DNA of 64,000 nt from Stenotrophomonas sp. SY1 (GCF_021202945.1 NZ_JAJOYR010000001.1:1550001-1614000), one strand, 5' to 3'. Positions 19,363-29,153 are shown, numbered from the stretch's first letter. Program-made: numbers and translations. The notes: generated from the letters alone by a model not told the origin.

Positions 19363-22007
19363 GTCAACTGCCGGCGGGCCTGGACGGGAACGTACCGGAC
19401 GCGCCGGCAGAACCTGCCGGTGATGCACAGTGGGCCGCGCAGGCGCGACAATCGCTGGCCAATACCGATGCCCGCCTGGGCAAACGCTTCGAGCAGGGCG
19501 ACAACGTCGAACGCCTGCTCGGCCTGCGCGCGCGCGCTGCCGATCAACTGATCCGCGCCGCGTGGCAGCGTTGCATTCCGGCCGACGCCGGGCTGGCGCT
19601 GTTTGCAGTGGGTGGTTACGGCCGCGGCGAACTGTTCCCGCGTTCGGATATCGACCTGCTGGTGCTTGGCGAGAACGATCTGCAGAAGCGCCATGAGGCC
19701 GCACTGGCGCGCCTGTTCGCGCTGCTGTGGGATGCCGGTCTTCCGGCCAGCCATGCGGTGCGTTCGGCCGCGCAATGCGCGCAGGCCGCAGCGGATCAGA
19801 CGGTGTTGACCGCGTTGATCGAAGCGCGGCCGTTGTGCGCCGATGCAACGGCGCAGCACGGTCTGGCCCGTGCGATCTCGCCGAGCCTGATCTGGCCGCC
19901 GCGCGAATTTTTCCTGGCCAAGCGTGAGGAGCTGCTGCAGCGGCACCAGCGTTTTGGCGACACCGCAGACAACCTGGAACCGGACATCAAGGATGGTCCG
20001 GGTGGTCTGCGCGATCTGAACACGCTGGGCTGGATGGCGCTGCGCGCCTTCGGCGTCAGCAATATCGATGCGCTGGTCGGGCTGGGCCATCTGGGCCTGG
20101 ACGAAGCAGCCGCACTCAAGCGCGAGCGGCTGGTGCTGGCGCGGCTGCGCTTCGGCCTGCATCTGGTGGCGCAACGCGCCGAGGAGCGGCTGCGCTTCGA
20201 CTACCAGAAGACATTGGCCGCGCGCATGGGCTTTGGCGATGACGCCGAAAGCCTGGGCGTGGAAAAGATGATGCAGGGCTTCTATCGCAGTGCGGCGGTG
20301 ATCCGTCGTATCAGCGACCGTCTGCTGCAGCGGTTTGAAGAACAGTTTGATGGCGAGGCGACGCCGGAGCCGGTGGGCGATGGTTTCTCGCTGCGTCGCG
20401 GTTATCTGTCCGCTGACGACCCGCTTTGGCCGCATGGCGATGTCCGCCGCATCTTCGCGTTGTTCGCCTGCTGGGCGCGCACTGCCGACGTGCGTGGCCT
20501 GCATTCGATGACCGCGCGCGGCCTGGCGGAAATGCTGGACGAAATTCCCGCGTACACGCAGGTCGATGAAGCGGTGCGGGAGCAGTTCATGGCGCTGCTG
20601 CGCGGCCCGCGCGCGGTCGATACGCTGGCGCGCATGGCGCGGTTGGGCGTGCTCGGGCAGTGGATTCCTGCCTTTGCGCAGGTGTCCGGGCGCATGCAGT
20701 TCGACCTGTTCCACGTCTACACCGTCGACCAGCACACGCTGATGGTGTTGCGGAACATCGGCCTGTTCGCCGCTGCTCGTGCCGACGAGCGTTTCTCCAT
20801 CGCCCATGAAGTGTGGCCGCGGCTGCGCAAGCCCGAACTGCTGCTGCTGGCCGGCCTGTTCCATGACATCGCCAAGGGCCGCGGTGGGGATCATTCCGAA
20901 CTCGGCGCGGTGGACGCGCGTGATTTCTGCAGCGCCAACGGCCTGAGCAGTTCCGATACCGAACTGGTGGCATGGTTGGTGGAGCAGCATCTGCGCATGT
21001 CGGTGACCGCGCAGAAGCAGGACATCACCGACCCGGGCGTGATCCACCGTTTCGCCGCACTGGTTGGCGACCGCGAGCGGCTCGATTATCTCTACCTGCT
21101 GACTTGTGCCGATATCGCCGGTACCAGCCCCAAGCTGTGGAACGCGTGGAAGGACCGGCTGCTGGCCGATCTGTATTTCGCCACCCGCCGCGCGCTGCGC
21201 GAGGGCATCGAGCATGTCTTGCCCGAAGCCGAGCGGGTGATCGAAGCGCGCGACAACGTGCGCGAGCAGATGAACCTGCTCGGTTACAGCGATGCGGTGA
21301 TCGACCGCCAGTTCGCGGTGATGCCGGACGAGAGCTTCGTGCGCTTCCGCCCCGAGCAACTGGTGTGGCAGGCCGCATCGCTGGTGGAAATCCGCAAGGG
21401 CGGCACGCTGGTCAAGGTGCGCCGGATCACGCCGGAAAGCGATGCGCTGGAAGTGTTCGTGCATTCGCCTGATCGCGATGGCCTGTTCGCGGCCATCGTG
21501 ATGACCCTGGACCGTGCCGGTTACGGCATCCATCGCGCCCGCGTGCTGGACGGCCCGGACCACACCATCTTCGATACGTTCGAAGTCACGCCTGCGGTCA
21601 GCTTTGCCGACGGCGACACCGCGCGCCTGGAAGCAGCGCTGCGCAAGGCATTGGCCGGCAATATCCAGATCCTGCGCCCGGCGCGGCGGGTGATGCCGCG
21701 CCAGCTCAAGCATTTCCGTTTTGCCCCGCGCATCGAGTTCCTCGAAACCGCGCATGCCGACCGCACCGTGCTGAACCTGGTGGCGCCGGACCGCCCCGGC
21801 CTGCTCGCCGATGTGGCGCACGTGCTGCGTGATCAGCGCCTGCGTGTGCAGGATGCGCGCATCGCCACTTTCGGCGAGCGCGCAGAAGATCAGTTCCAGC
21901 TGACCGATCGTCACGATCAACCCCTTACCGAAACCTCCCGGCAGGCACTGCGCGAAGCGTTGCTGAACTGCCTGGACCCCGATAGAACGCCAGGAGACCC
22001 CCACTGA
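19359..22007 (+). CDS. glnD: bifunctional [protein-PII] uridylyltransferase / uridylyl-removing enzyme
   Basis: Primary nitrogen sensor: uridylylates PII when glutamine is low and deuridylylates it when high. The 882 residues show the nucleotidyltransferase motif [17 protein letters not shown] (85-101, catalytic Asp 97 and 99), the HD hydrolase domain with [14 protein letters not shown] in the middle, and two C-terminal ACT domains that bind glutamine (second one with [19 protein letters not shown]). Start at 19359 overlaps the map stop. It is also coupled to dapD by TGATG. Confidence 0.96.
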   Translation: MSQLPAGLDGNVPDAPAEPAGDAQWAAQARQSLANTDARLGKRFEQGDNVERLLGLRARAADQLIRAAWQRCIPADAGLALFAVGGYGRGELFPRSDIDLLVLGENDLQKRHEAALARLFALLWDAGLPASHAVRSAAQCAQAAADQTVLTALIEARPLCADATAQHGLARAISPSLIWPPREFFLAKREELLQRHQRFGDTADNLEPDIKDGPGGLRDLNTLGWMALRAFGVSNIDALVGLGHLGLDEAAALKRERLVLARLRFGLHLVAQRAEERLRFDYQKTLAARMGFGDDAESLGVEKMMQGFYRSAAVIRRISDRLLQRFEEQFDGEATPEPVGDGFSLRRGYLSADDPLWPHGDVRRIFALFACWARTADVRGLHSMTARGLAEMLDEIPAYTQVDEAVREQFMALLRGPRAVDTLARMARLGVLGQWIPAFAQVSGRMQFDLFHVYTVDQHTLMVLRNIGLFAAARADERFSIAHEVWPRLRKPELLLLAGLFHDIAKGRGGDHSELGAVDARDFCSANGLSSSDTELVAWLVEQHLRMSVTAQKQDITDPGVIHRFAALVGDRERLDYLYLLTCADIAGTSPKLWNAWKDRLLADLYFATRRALREGIEHVLPEAERVIEARDNVREQMNLLGYSDAVIDRQFAVMPDESFVRFRPEQLVWQAASLVEIRKGGTLVKVRRITPESDALEVFVHSPDRDGLFAAIVMTLDRAGYGIHRARVLDGPDHTIFDTFEVTPAVSFADGDTARLEAALRKALAGNIQILRPARRVMPRQLKHFRFAPRIEFLETAHADRTVLNLVAPDRPGLLADVAHVLRDQRLRVQDARIATFGERAEDQFQLTDRHDQPLTETSRQALREALLNCLDPDRTPGDPH

Positions 22008-23080
22008 TGGCCACCAAGAAGCCTGCGACCAAGAAGCCCGCCCCGAACAAGGTCGCTCCCGCCAAGCCCGCAACCACCAAGCCGGTGGCCAGCAAGGCTG
22101 CTGCGAAGAAAACCGCAGCGCCGAAGAAGGCAGCGGTGAAGGCACCGGCCAAGCCGGTCAAGGCACCGCTGAAGAAGGTGGCCGCCGCCAAGCCGAAGAC
22201 CGTGCAGTCGGTGGGTCCGCGCAGCCTGCGCAAGCCGCCGGCACCGGGCGTGGCCGAGTTGAAGTTCGGAATCGAGAGCGCGTTCGAACGCCGCACGATG
22301 CTGACCGTCGATGAGATCGAAGGCTCCACCCGCGCGCTGGTCAATCGTGCGATCGACGGCCTTGAAAGCGGCGAGTTCCGCGTCGCCGAGCCCGATGGCA
22401 ACGGTGGCTGGAAGGTCAACGAGTGGTTGAAAAAGGCGGTGCTGCTGTACTTCCGCGTCAATGACATGACCGTGATGGACGGCCGCCCGGCGCCGTTCTG
22501 GGACAAGGTCGAGTCGCGCTTTGAAGGCTATGACGAAACCCGTTTCCGCCAGGCCGGCGTGCGCGTGGTGCCCGGTGCGATCGCCCGTCGCGGCACGCAT
22601 TTCGGCAAGGACGTGGTGCTGATGCCGAGCTTCACCAACATCGGTGCGCATGTGGGCGAGGGCACCATGGTCGATACCTGGGCCACGGTGGGTTCGTGCG
22701 CGCAGATCGGCAAGCATTGCCACCTGTCCGGCGGTGCCGGCATCGGCGGCGTGCTGGAGCCGCTGCAGGCCAGCCCGACCATCATCGAGGACCATTGCTT
22801 CATCGGTGCGCGTTCGGAAGTGGTGGAAGGCGTGGTCGTGGGCCATCACAGCGTGATCGGCATGGGCGTGTTCCTGAGCCAGAGCACCCGCATCTACAAC
22901 CGTGCCACCGGCGAGGTGACGTATGGCTACATTCCGCCGTACAGCGTGGTGGTCAGCGGCTCGCTGCCGTCCAAGGACGGCACCCATTCGCTGTACTGCG
23001 CGGTGATCGTCAAGCAGGTTGATGCGCGCACGCGCAGCAAGACCAGCGTCAACGAACTGCTGCGTGGTCTGGCCGACTGA
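22007..23080 (+). CDS. dapD: tetrahydrodipicolinate N-succinyltransferase with a Lys/Ala/Pro-rich N-terminal extension
   Basis: Succinylase step of lysine and diaminopimelate synthesis. The core (about residues 80-357) is a left-handed beta-helix acyltransferase with [20 protein letters not shown] and the block [14 protein letters not shown]. Residues 1 to about 73 are an added tail of KKPA, AAKK and KAP modules resembling histone H1-like or AlgP-like tails; E. coli DapD has about 274 residues and lacks it. The start is supported by AGGAG ten bases upstream and the TGATG overlap with glnD, so the tail is most likely translated. Confidence 0.95.
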   Translation: MATKKPATKKPAPNKVAPAKPATTKPVASKAAAKKTAAPKKAAVKAPAKPVKAPLKKVAAAKPKTVQSVGPRSLRKPPAPGVAELKFGIESAFERRTMLTVDEIEGSTRALVNRAIDGLESGEFRVAEPDGNGGWKVNEWLKKAVLLYFRVNDMTVMDGRPAPFWDKVESRFEGYDETRFRQAGVRVVPGAIARRGTHFGKDVVLMPSFTNIGAHVGEGTMVDTWATVGSCAQIGKHCHLSGGAGIGGVLEPLQASPTIIEDHCFIGARSEVVEGVVVGHHSVIGMGVFLSQSTRIYNRATGEVTYGYIPPYSVVVSGSLPSKDGTHSLYCAVIVKQVDARTRSKTSVNELLRGLAD

Positions 23081-23094
23081 CGCTGGAGCCCCGG

Positions 23095-23225
23095 AAGTTC
23101 CCTTCTCCCGCGAGCGGGAGAAGGTGGTGCGAAGCACCGGATGAGGGCGCTTCTGTGCTGTTGATGCACGTAAACCTGGAGCTTGCCCTCGCCCCCAACC
23201 CCTCTCCCGTACACGGGAGAGGGGA
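23095..23225. repeat. intergenic palindromic repeat (CTTCTCCCG...CGGGAGAAG family)
   Basis: Two linked palindromes, CTTCTCCCGC with GCGGGAGAAG at the left and CCTCTCCCG with CGGGAGAGG at the right, joined by a spacer containing GGATGAGGG. The same unit recurs near 32.4, 46.6-46.9 and 55.8-56.0 kb and inside the gene at 30.75 kb. Confidence 0.85.
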
Positions 23226-23249
23226 ACAGATCATCGCGAGCATTGAACA

Positions 23250-23606
23250 ATGACCACCGTTTTCGGTTTGAAGAACTGCGACACCTGCAAGAAAGCCACC
23301 AAATGGCTGGACCGCTTCAACGTCGCCCACACCTTCGTCGATTACCGCGACAACAAGCCCAGCCCTGAAACACTGCTGGAATGGGCCGGCAAGGCCGGCG
23401 GCTTCGAGGCGATGATCAACAAGTCCTCGACCACCTGGCGGCAGCTCCCGGACAACCGCAGGGCAGCCGCTTCGGATGCCGAATGGAAGCTGCTGCTGCG
23501 CGAGTACCCGCAGCTGATCAAGCGCCCGGTGGTGATCACCGAGGACGGCGAGTTCAGCCAGGGCTTCAGCGACAACGGTTTCAAGAAGCGCTTCAACATC
23601 GATTGA
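23250..23606 (+). CDS. Spx/MgsR-type arsenate-reductase-like protein (YffB family)
   Basis: A 118-residue thioredoxin-fold protein of the ArsC/Spx superfamily with the N-terminal CXXC motif CDTC (Cys11, Cys14) and the conserved C-terminal segment LIKRPVVITEDGE. E. coli yffB is likewise placed next to dapE. The physiological reaction is not established; a glutathione- or thiol-dependent reductase is assumed for the family. It sits between dapD and dapE. Confidence 0.88.
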   Translation: MTTVFGLKNCDTCKKATKWLDRFNVAHTFVDYRDNKPSPETLLEWAGKAGGFEAMINKSSTTWRQLPDNRRAAASDAEWKLLLREYPQLIKRPVVITEDGEFSQGFSDNGFKKRFNID

Positions 23607-23619
23607 AGCCGGCTGCATT

Positions 23620-23645
23620 TGTAGGAGCGGCGTGAGCCGCGAAGC
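23620..23645. repeat. short REP-like palindrome (GTAGGAGCGG type)
   Basis: TGTAGGAGCGGCGTGAGCCG with an imperfect stem GCGGC/GCCGC, between the ArsC-like gene and dapE. A second copy lies at 33119-33145. Confidence 0.7.
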
Positions 23646-23701
23646 CAGCGCCAATAAAACCACCGGGCTGTGCTTGTCCAGGCACGCCCCACGAGGCCCC
23701 A

Positions 23702-24829
23702 ATGAGCGACGTATTCGACCTGACCTGCGAGCTGATCGCACGCCCCTCGGTAACCCCGGAAGACGCCGGCTGCCAGCAGCTGATCGGCAACCGCCTGGCC
23801 GCTGCCGGTTTCAACTGCGAGCACCTGCGCCTGGGTGAAGTGGACAATCTATGGGCCACCCACGGCAGCGGCGCGCCGGTGCTGGTGCTGCTTGGCCATA
23901 CCGATGTCGTGCCCACCGGGCCTGCCGAAAACTGGGCCAGCGATCCGTTCAAGCCTGAAGTGCGCGATGGCATGTTGTACGGCCGCGGCACCGCCGACAT
24001 GAAGGGCAGCGTGGCTGCGTTCGTGGTGGCGGCCGAACAGTTTGTTGCTGCGCATCCGGAACATCCGGGCACGCTGGCGGTGTTGCTGACCAGCGATGAA
24101 GAAGGCGATGCCATCGATGGCGTGCGCCATGTCGCCAGATTGTTCAGCGAACGCGGGCAGGGCATTGATTGGTGCATCACCGGCGAGCCTTCTTCGACCG
24201 CCACGCTGGGCGACCTGCTGCGCGTGGGCCGTCGCGGCAGCCTCTCGGCGAAGCTGCGGGTCAAGGGAGTGCAGGGTCATGTGGCCTATCCGGACAAGGC
24301 GCGCAACCCGATTCATCTCGCCGCCGCGGCGCTGGCCGAACTGACCGCGCGGCATTGGGACGACGGTTACGAAAGTTTCCCGCCGACCAGCCTGCAGGTG
24401 TCCAACATCAATGCCGGCACCGGCGCCAACAATGTGATTCCCGGCGAGCTGCAGGTGATGTTCAACCTGCGCTACAACCCGCACTGGAACGCAGCGCAGC
24501 TGGAGACCGAGATCGGCGCGTTGCTGGATCGCCACGGTCTGGATTACGAACTGAACTGGCACCGCAGCGGTGAGCCGTTCTACACGCCGGAAGGCCGCCT
24601 GCGCAGCGTGGCCCGTGAGGTGTTGGCCGAGTTTGCCGGTGCGGCACCGGAAGAGAGCACCGGCGGTGGTACTTCCGATGCGCGCTTCATTGCTCCGCTG
24701 GGTGCGCAGTGCATCGAAGTCGGGCCGGTGAATGCCAGCATCCACCAGGTGGACGAGAACGTGCGCGTGGCCGACCTGGAAGCCTTGCCGGCGTTGTACC
24801 GCAGGTTGGTGGAACGGCTGCTGGCCTAA
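23702..24829 (+). CDS. dapE: succinyl-diaminopimelate desuccinylase
   Basis: Dinuclear zinc M20 peptidase that hydrolyses N-succinyl-L,L-diaminopimelate to diaminopimelate, two steps after DapD. The 375 residues carry the metal motifs [20 protein letters not shown] and LTSDEEGDA, and the C-terminal ligand region [12 protein letters not shown]. It overlaps the convergent pentapeptide gene by 4 bp. Confidence 0.97.
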   Translation: MSDVFDLTCELIARPSVTPEDAGCQQLIGNRLAAAGFNCEHLRLGEVDNLWATHGSGAPVLVLLGHTDVVPTGPAENWASDPFKPEVRDGMLYGRGTADMKGSVAAFVVAAEQFVAAHPEHPGTLAVLLTSDEEGDAIDGVRHVARLFSERGQGIDWCITGEPSSTATLGDLLRVGRRGSLSAKLRVKGVQGHVAYPDKARNPIHLAAAALAELTARHWDDGYESFPPTSLQVSNINAGTGANNVIPGELQVMFNLRYNPHWNAAQLETEIGALLDRHGLDYELNWHRSGEPFYTPEGRLRSVAREVLAEFAGAAPEESTGGGTSDARFIAPLGAQCIEVGPVNASIHQVDENVRVADLEALPALYRRLVERLLA

Positions 24830-25509
24830 GCGACGATCAGGCCGAACGCGGCCAGTGCCGCGGCGGCCTGGCGGTGCGATATCACCGTCTTGCGGAAGTG
24901 CTTGGCGTCCATCACGTTGAGCCCGCTGATATCGGCATCGCGCAGGTCCGCACCTTCAAAGCGGGTGAGCCGGGTCTGGGCATTGCGCAGGCTGCCGCCG
25001 GTGAAAACCGCATCGCGGAAATCGCAGCCGGAGAGGTCGGCGTCGGAGAAATCCATGCCCTCCAACTGCGCCTTGCGGAACGACAGCCCGCGCAGATCGG
25101 CGCTGACCAGCAGGCACTCACTGAACTCCAGCGCCCAACCGCTCACTTCCTGCAGGTGGGCGCCGGTCAGCTTGCAGCTTTGGAACTGCACCGAAGAAAG
25201 CGTGGCGCGCCGCCAGTAGCTGTTGTTGAGGTCGCAGTGGTCAAAGCGCGAATCGCTGAGCTGCGCCGAGCTGAAATCACATTGGCCGCCCCGGCACTTG
25301 TGCCAGTGGCTCTCCTCCAGCGACGCGGCAAGCCAGTTCGTGCCGGCCAGCGAGCAGTGTTCGAACCGGAAGCCATCCATGTCCAGTCGTGAAAAATCGC
25401 CGCCATCCAGGATGCAGGATTCAAACACCGCCACACGTGGATGCGCTGCGGTGATGGCCAGCATGCGCTCACGGGAGATGTTTTCATCACGGAAGATCGG
25501 GGCGGTCAT
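24826..25509 (-). CDS. pentapeptide-repeat protein, Qnr-like
   Basis: A 227-residue protein made almost wholly of A(D/N)LXX-type pentapeptides ([36 protein letters not shown]) expected to fold as a right-handed quadrilateral beta-helix that mimics DNA. Length and the C-terminal cap ending [16 protein letters not shown] resemble Qnr proteins (214-219 residues, ending YQASLLLERLGIAVIG in QnrB), which protect topoisomerases from quinolones; chromosomal Smqnr genes are known in S. maltophilia. I cannot tell from sequence whether this one protects gyrase. The ATG at 25509 begins [16 protein letters not shown]. Confidence 0.8.
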   Translation of the reverse strand: MTAPIFRDENISRERMLAITAAHPRVAVFESCILDGGDFSRLDMDGFRFEHCSLAGTNWLAASLEESHWHKCRGGQCDFSSAQLSDSRFDHCDLNNSYWRRATLSSVQFQSCKLTGAHLQEVSGWALEFSECLLVSADLRGLSFRKAQLEGMDFSDADLSGCDFRDAVFTGGSLRNAQTRLTRFEGADLRDADISGLNVMDAKHFRKTVISHRQAAAALAAFGLIVA

Positions 25510-25613
25510 GGTGCTCGAACATTGCGGGGCGTGAAGCATCATTCTGGTCCACATCACCAAAGCGATGCAGTCTTGCTGACGCAGGCGTTGTGTGCACCGC
25601 GATAACGACGGTG

Positions 25614-26510
25614 CTACTCGAAAATGAAGAACGGCGGCGCGATGGCCTTGCGCCAATACGACTCCTCGGCCAGATAGAACTGCTGCGCATTGGCACGGGC
25701 AAACCATGCCGCCGCCGCGTCCACATCCGCCTTCATGTCCTTGCCGCCGCGCCCCAGCACCAGGCCGCTGAAGTACTGCCCGTACACGTTGCCCTGTTCG
25801 CCGGCCTGCTGATACCAGCGCAATGCTTCGGCCCTGCTTTCGACCACGCCGAGGCCCGTTTCATGTAGGGTGCCCAGATCAACCTGTGCTTCGGCATCGC
25901 CGCGTGCGGCACGATGCTGGATGCGTGCGATCACTGAATTCAATGTGGCCCCATCCATGCGGGTACTTCCCACGACGACCGGTTCGGCCGGCGCGGCACG
26001 CAATGGATCAAGCCGGTACAGCTCGCGCATGTAGACCGCATGGCGCAGGCGCCAGCGCAGGGCAAGGGCCATCTCGTCGTGGGTGGCATACCAGCGTTCG
26101 AGGTCGCGCATGGCATACGGTGAGCCGTGGTACGCGGCGCTGTGGAACCAGCGGAACGCCTTGCGCGGTGACGGCTTGAGCACCACGGCTTCGGGCTTCT
26201 GCGGGGTGTCGGCGCTGTCCAGACGGCCGCGTTCCAGGATCGTTCCCAGCCGTTCTTCGGCGCTGGTGCTTTGGTGGGTGCGCGGTGGAATGGCTGCCGC
26301 GCGTGCGTACCAGTCCAGCGCACGGGGGTCGTTCCAGGCCTGGTACATCTTGGCCACGCGCAGCGCCGAGTCGAACTGCCCATCGGCGGTGGCGGCCAAT
26401 GCCTCGCGTTCGGTGTCGCTGACGGGGCGGCTCGGGCGGGGGGCGGTGCAACCGGCCAATATGAACAGGGGCAGTGCGATCAGAAGTACGCGGGACACGA
26501 AAGGGTTCAT
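25614..26510 (-). CDS. Sel1-repeat lipoprotein
   Basis: A 298-residue predicted lipoprotein: lipobox ILAGC with the acylated Cys at 21, then Sel1/TPR-like repeats, the clearest being GDAEAQVDLGTLHETGLGVVE and the following RAEALRWYQQAGEQGNVYGQ. Such proteins act as scaffolds in the periplasm or outer membrane. No enzyme motif is present and its partner is unknown. It is divergent from the asnB leader. Confidence 0.8.
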   Translation of the reverse strand: MNPFVSRVLLIALPLFILAGCTAPRPSRPVSDTEREALAATADGQFDSALRVAKMYQAWNDPRALDWYARAAAIPPRTHQSTSAEERLGTILERGRLDSADTPQKPEAVVLKPSPRKAFRWFHSAAYHGSPYAMRDLERWYATHDEMALALRWRLRHAVYMRELYRLDPLRAAPAEPVVVGSTRMDGATLNSVIARIQHRAARGDAEAQVDLGTLHETGLGVVESRAEALRWYQQAGEQGNVYGQYFSGLVLGRGGKDMKADVDAAAAWFARANAQQFYLAEESYWRKAIAPPFFIFE

Positions 26511-26588
26511 CCATGAGGTCCGGGCGAGGGGCGGTGATTATCCGGGACAGCGCCGGCCCGGCCGCTGAATCGGTTGCCGCAGCAACAG

Positions 26589-26617
26589 TTGCGCGGTCGT
26601 CAAAACCGGGATACGGT
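26589..26617 (+). promoter_or_regulatory. candidate promoter of the asnB leader
   Basis: TTGCGC at 26589-26594 and a weak -10 (GATACG or TACGGT) at 26610-26617. Either reading puts the transcription start 0-3 bases before the leader ATG at 26625, so the leader peptide would be read from an almost leaderless RNA. No Shine-Dalgarno is visible. Promoter quality is low. Confidence 0.35.
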
Positions 26618-26624
26618 CGGCGCC

Positions 26625-26723
26625 ATGTCCTCGTTCCTGGCCACCGCCGTCAACAATAACAACCGCAATAATCTGCGCGCGAATAGTCGTGCGCGGCCGA
26701 TGCGGGACTGCGACCAGAGCTAG
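26625..26723 (+). CDS. asparagine-rich leader peptide of asnB
   Basis: A 32-codon frame, ATG to TAG, lying 146 bp upstream of asnB. Seven codons are Asn: four consecutive at codons 10-13, two at 15-16 and one at 20, giving VNNNNRNN. Nothing in a random GC-rich stretch would favour AAC/AAT clusters. The frame ends 30 bp before a T-tailed terminator that precedes asparagine synthetase, the classical layout of his, trp, leu and ilv leader peptides. The product is probably only a sensor of charged tRNA-Asn, not a functional peptide. Confidence 0.85.
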   Translation: MSSFLATAVNNNNRNNLRANSRARPMRDCDQS

Positions 26724-26782
26724 AACAGGCAACACGCTCAGGACTCCAGAAAACCCGCATCGGTCGATGCGGGTTTTTTTTT
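26676..26782 (+). promoter_or_regulatory. asnB attenuator with mutually exclusive terminator and antiterminator
   Basis: The 5' arm of the terminator (26754-26766) can instead pair with 26694-26706 inside the leader frame: 13 bp, with one G-U, anchored by CGATGCGGG against CCCGCATCG. A 5-bp hairpin (26676-26680 with 26691-26695) can sequester the start of that antiterminator arm. A ribosome stalled at the Asn codons (26652-26684) would leave 26694-26706 free and favour read-through; a ribosome reaching the TAG would favour termination. The pairing is seen in sequence; the response to asparagine is inferred. Confidence 0.8.
26751..26782 (+). terminator. intrinsic terminator in the asnB leader
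   Basis: Stem of 10 bp (26751-26760 with 26767-26776), extendable by one C-G pair, followed by an uninterrupted run of nine T (26774-26782). It lies between the leader peptide and asnB, so it must be bypassed to express asnB. Confidence 0.93.
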
Positions 26783-26869
26783 GTGGCCGGGCGGGAACAC
26801 CAAGTGGCTGCAGTGTCTTCAAGCCGTTGCTTCGAATGTTTGTCCCCACAAAAACCCAGGAGCTTTCCC

Positions 26870-28555
26870 ATGTGTTCCATCTTCGGCATTTTCGGCCTGC
26901 AACCCGGCGACGACCTGCAGGCACTGCGTCGCCAGGCACTTGATCAATCCCAGCGTCAGCGCCATCGCGGCCCGGACTGGAGCGGTGTGTATGTGGACGA
27001 CGGCGCGATCCTGGTGCATGAGCGCCTGGCCATCGTCGACCCGGCCGGCGGCTCGCAGCCGCTGCTGTCCGATGACGGTGAACTGGCACTGGCAGTCAAC
27101 GGCGAGATCTACAACCACCAGGAACTGAAGAAGGAACTCACCCAGCCCTACGCCTTCCAGACCGGCTCGGACTGCGAGGTGATCAACGCGCTGTATCGCG
27201 AAGACGAGCCGGCGTCGTACCTCAACCGCCTCAACGGCATCTTTGCCTTTGCGCTGTGGGACAAGGCCAAGGGCCGTGTGATCATCGCCCGTGATCCGAT
27301 CGGCGTGGTGCCGCTGTACTGGGGCCATGACAAGCACGGTCGCCTGTGTGTGGCGTCGGAAATGAAATCACTGTCCGACACCTGCGCCGATGTCGCGCAG
27401 TTCCCGCCCGGCCATTGGTACGACAGCAGCACCGATACGCTGACCAAGTACTACGAGCGCCCGTGGCGCGAGTACGACGCCGTGCAGGGCGTGGATGTCT
27501 CGCTTGTCGAACTGCGCGAAGCCTTCGAGCGCGCAGTGCATCGCCAGCTGATGACCGACGTGCCGTACGGCGTGCTGTTGTCCGGCGGTCTGGATTCGTC
27601 GCTGGTGGCCGCAGTTGCCGCGCGTTACGCACGACACCGCATCGAGGACGGCGGGCAGAGCGAAGCCTGGTGGCCGCGCCTGCACAGCTTCGCCATTGGC
27701 CTGAAGGGTTCGCCGGACCTGGCCGCGGCCAAGATCGCCGCCGAGGCCTTGGGCACCGTGCACCACGGTTTCGAGTACACCTTCGAGGAAGGGCTGGATG
27801 CGTTGCCGGAAGTGATCCGGCATGTCGAAACCTACGATGTCACCACCATCCGTGCCTCCACGCCGATGTTCCTGCTGGCGCGCCGCATCAAGGCGATGGG
27901 CGTGAAGATGGTGCTGTCCGGCGAAGGCAGTGACGAGATCTTTGGTGGCTACCTGTATTTCCACAAGGCGCCCAACGCCCTGGAGTTCCACGAAGAGCTG
28001 GTGCGCAAGCTCGATGCACTGAACAACTACGACTGCCTGCGTGCGAACAAGTCGATGATGGCGTGGGGCGTGGAGCCGCGCGTACCGTTCCTGGATCGCG
28101 AGTTCCTGGACGTGGCGATGAAGATGGATGCGCGCCACAAGATGGTGGACAAGGCCAATGGTCGTATCGAGAAGGCGGTGCTGCGTGAAGCTTTCGAGGG
28201 TTATCTGCCCAAGGAGATCCTGTGGCGGCAGAAGGAGCAGTTCAGTGACGGCGTCGGTTACGGCTGGATTGACGGGCTGAAGGCGCACGCCGAAGCGCAG
28301 GTCAGTGATCGCGTACTGGCTGCTGCCGACAAGCGCTTTCCGTACAACCCGCCGCAGACCAAGGAGGCGTACTACTATCGCCACCTGTTCGAGCAGTTCT
28401 TCCCCAGCCGCGCGGCGTCGGAGACGGTGCCGGGCGGCAAGTCCATCGCCTGCTCCTCGCCGGCGGCCATCGCCTGGGACGCCAGCTTCGCCAACATGGC
28501 AGATCCATCCGGGCGTGCGGTGGCCGGCGTGCATGAGCAGGCCCTGGCCGGTTGA
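26870..28555 (+). CDS. asnB: glutamine-hydrolysing asparagine synthetase B
   Basis: Makes asparagine from aspartate, ATP and glutamine. The 561 residues start MCSIFGIFG, giving the N-terminal nucleophile Cys2 of the class II glutaminase domain (with HRGPDWSG and VNGEIYNH). The C-terminal synthetase domain has the PP-loop LLSGGLDSSLVAA and GEGSDEIFGGY. The ATG at 26870 has AGGAG upstream and exposes Cys2; the open frame before it belongs to the leader. Expression is probably governed by the Asn-codon attenuator upstream. Confidence 0.96.
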   Translation: MCSIFGIFGLQPGDDLQALRRQALDQSQRQRHRGPDWSGVYVDDGAILVHERLAIVDPAGGSQPLLSDDGELALAVNGEIYNHQELKKELTQPYAFQTGSDCEVINALYREDEPASYLNRLNGIFAFALWDKAKGRVIIARDPIGVVPLYWGHDKHGRLCVASEMKSLSDTCADVAQFPPGHWYDSSTDTLTKYYERPWREYDAVQGVDVSLVELREAFERAVHRQLMTDVPYGVLLSGGLDSSLVAAVAARYARHRIEDGGQSEAWWPRLHSFAIGLKGSPDLAAAKIAAEALGTVHHGFEYTFEEGLDALPEVIRHVETYDVTTIRASTPMFLLARRIKAMGVKMVLSGEGSDEIFGGYLYFHKAPNALEFHEELVRKLDALNNYDCLRANKSMMAWGVEPRVPFLDREFLDVAMKMDARHKMVDKANGRIEKAVLREAFEGYLPKEILWRQKEQFSDGVGYGWIDGLKAHAEAQVSDRVLAAADKRFPYNPPQTKEAYYYRHLFEQFFPSRAASETVPGGKSIACSSPAAIAWDASFANMADPSGRAVAGVHEQALAG

Positions 28556-28642
28556 GTGTTCAGACATGGCCCGCAGTGATGCGGGCCATGTCGTATCCAG
28601 GGCCGGGAAGGCCCTCCAGAGTTCCCATTCAAAGGAGATGTG

Positions 28643-29074
28643 ATGCGAGCGTTCTATTTGGGCTTACTGGGTACTTTCTTCTGCTCATCTGCATATGCTG
28701 CCGACGTGCCGCTGGAGCGGCATTCGCTGGGCAGTTGGGAGGCGGATATCGGTTACAGCGGTGTTGTTCGCGACGGCAACACGCTGCATATCTCCGGCGT
28801 ACCGTGCAAAGGCAAGGACATGCATGAAGCCGTTCGCGCCTGCTATGGGCGCCTGACAGAAATTCTGCGGCACTACGGTGCCGACAGCAGCCAGGTGGTG
28901 AAGGAGACCGCTTTCACCACCGACATGGAAGCGCTGAAGAAGGCGATTCCGGATCGCAAGGCCTTCTTCACCGATGGCAAATACCCGGCGGCAAGCTGGG
29001 TGCAGGTCAGCCGTCTGTTCGACAGTGAATACATGCTGGAAGTCGAATGGACAGTGCGGCTGGCCGACCGCTAG
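28643..29074 (+). CDS. exported RidA/YjgF-family protein
   Basis: A 143-residue protein with a signal peptide (MRAFYLGLLGTFFCSSAYA) and a RidA-like fold: the C-terminal part PAASWVQVSRLFDSEYMLEVEWTVRL matches the trimer-interface and active-site region of YjgF/YER057c/UK114 proteins. RidA enzymes hydrolyse reactive imines in the cytoplasm; an exported form must act on another substrate, which is unknown. The start at 28643 has AGGAG five bases upstream. It is 87 bp after asnB on the same strand. Confidence 0.78.
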   Translation: MRAFYLGLLGTFFCSSAYAADVPLERHSLGSWEADIGYSGVVRDGNTLHISGVPCKGKDMHEAVRACYGRLTEILRHYGADSSQVVKETAFTTDMEALKKAIPDRKAFFTDGKYPAASWVQVSRLFDSEYMLEVEWTVRLADR

Positions 29075-29145
29075 AGCGCAGCCATGCTGCGCCGGGGCTT
29101 TGCCGCTGAAGCTGCTGCCGAGCATGGCTCGGCACTACCGCCGGT
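29072..29145. repeat. SMAG-like palindromic repeat pair
   Basis: CTAGAGCGCAGCCATGCTGCGC followed by CCGAGCATGGCTCGG, in the layout of the GTAG-headed SMAG elements of Stenotrophomonas. It separates the RidA-like gene from the convergent acylase. Confidence 0.75.
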
Positions 29146-29153
29146 TTTTTGCT

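Noticed and set aside
17710..19848. 712-codon frame containing the pilin at its end
   Set aside because: Only the last 168 codons are pilin; the rest is antisense to map and glnD. The pilin has its own Shine-Dalgarno and signal peptide.
19221..22145. 974-codon open frame opposite glnD
   Set aside because: Shadow of glnD codon bias; no motif and no signals for expression.
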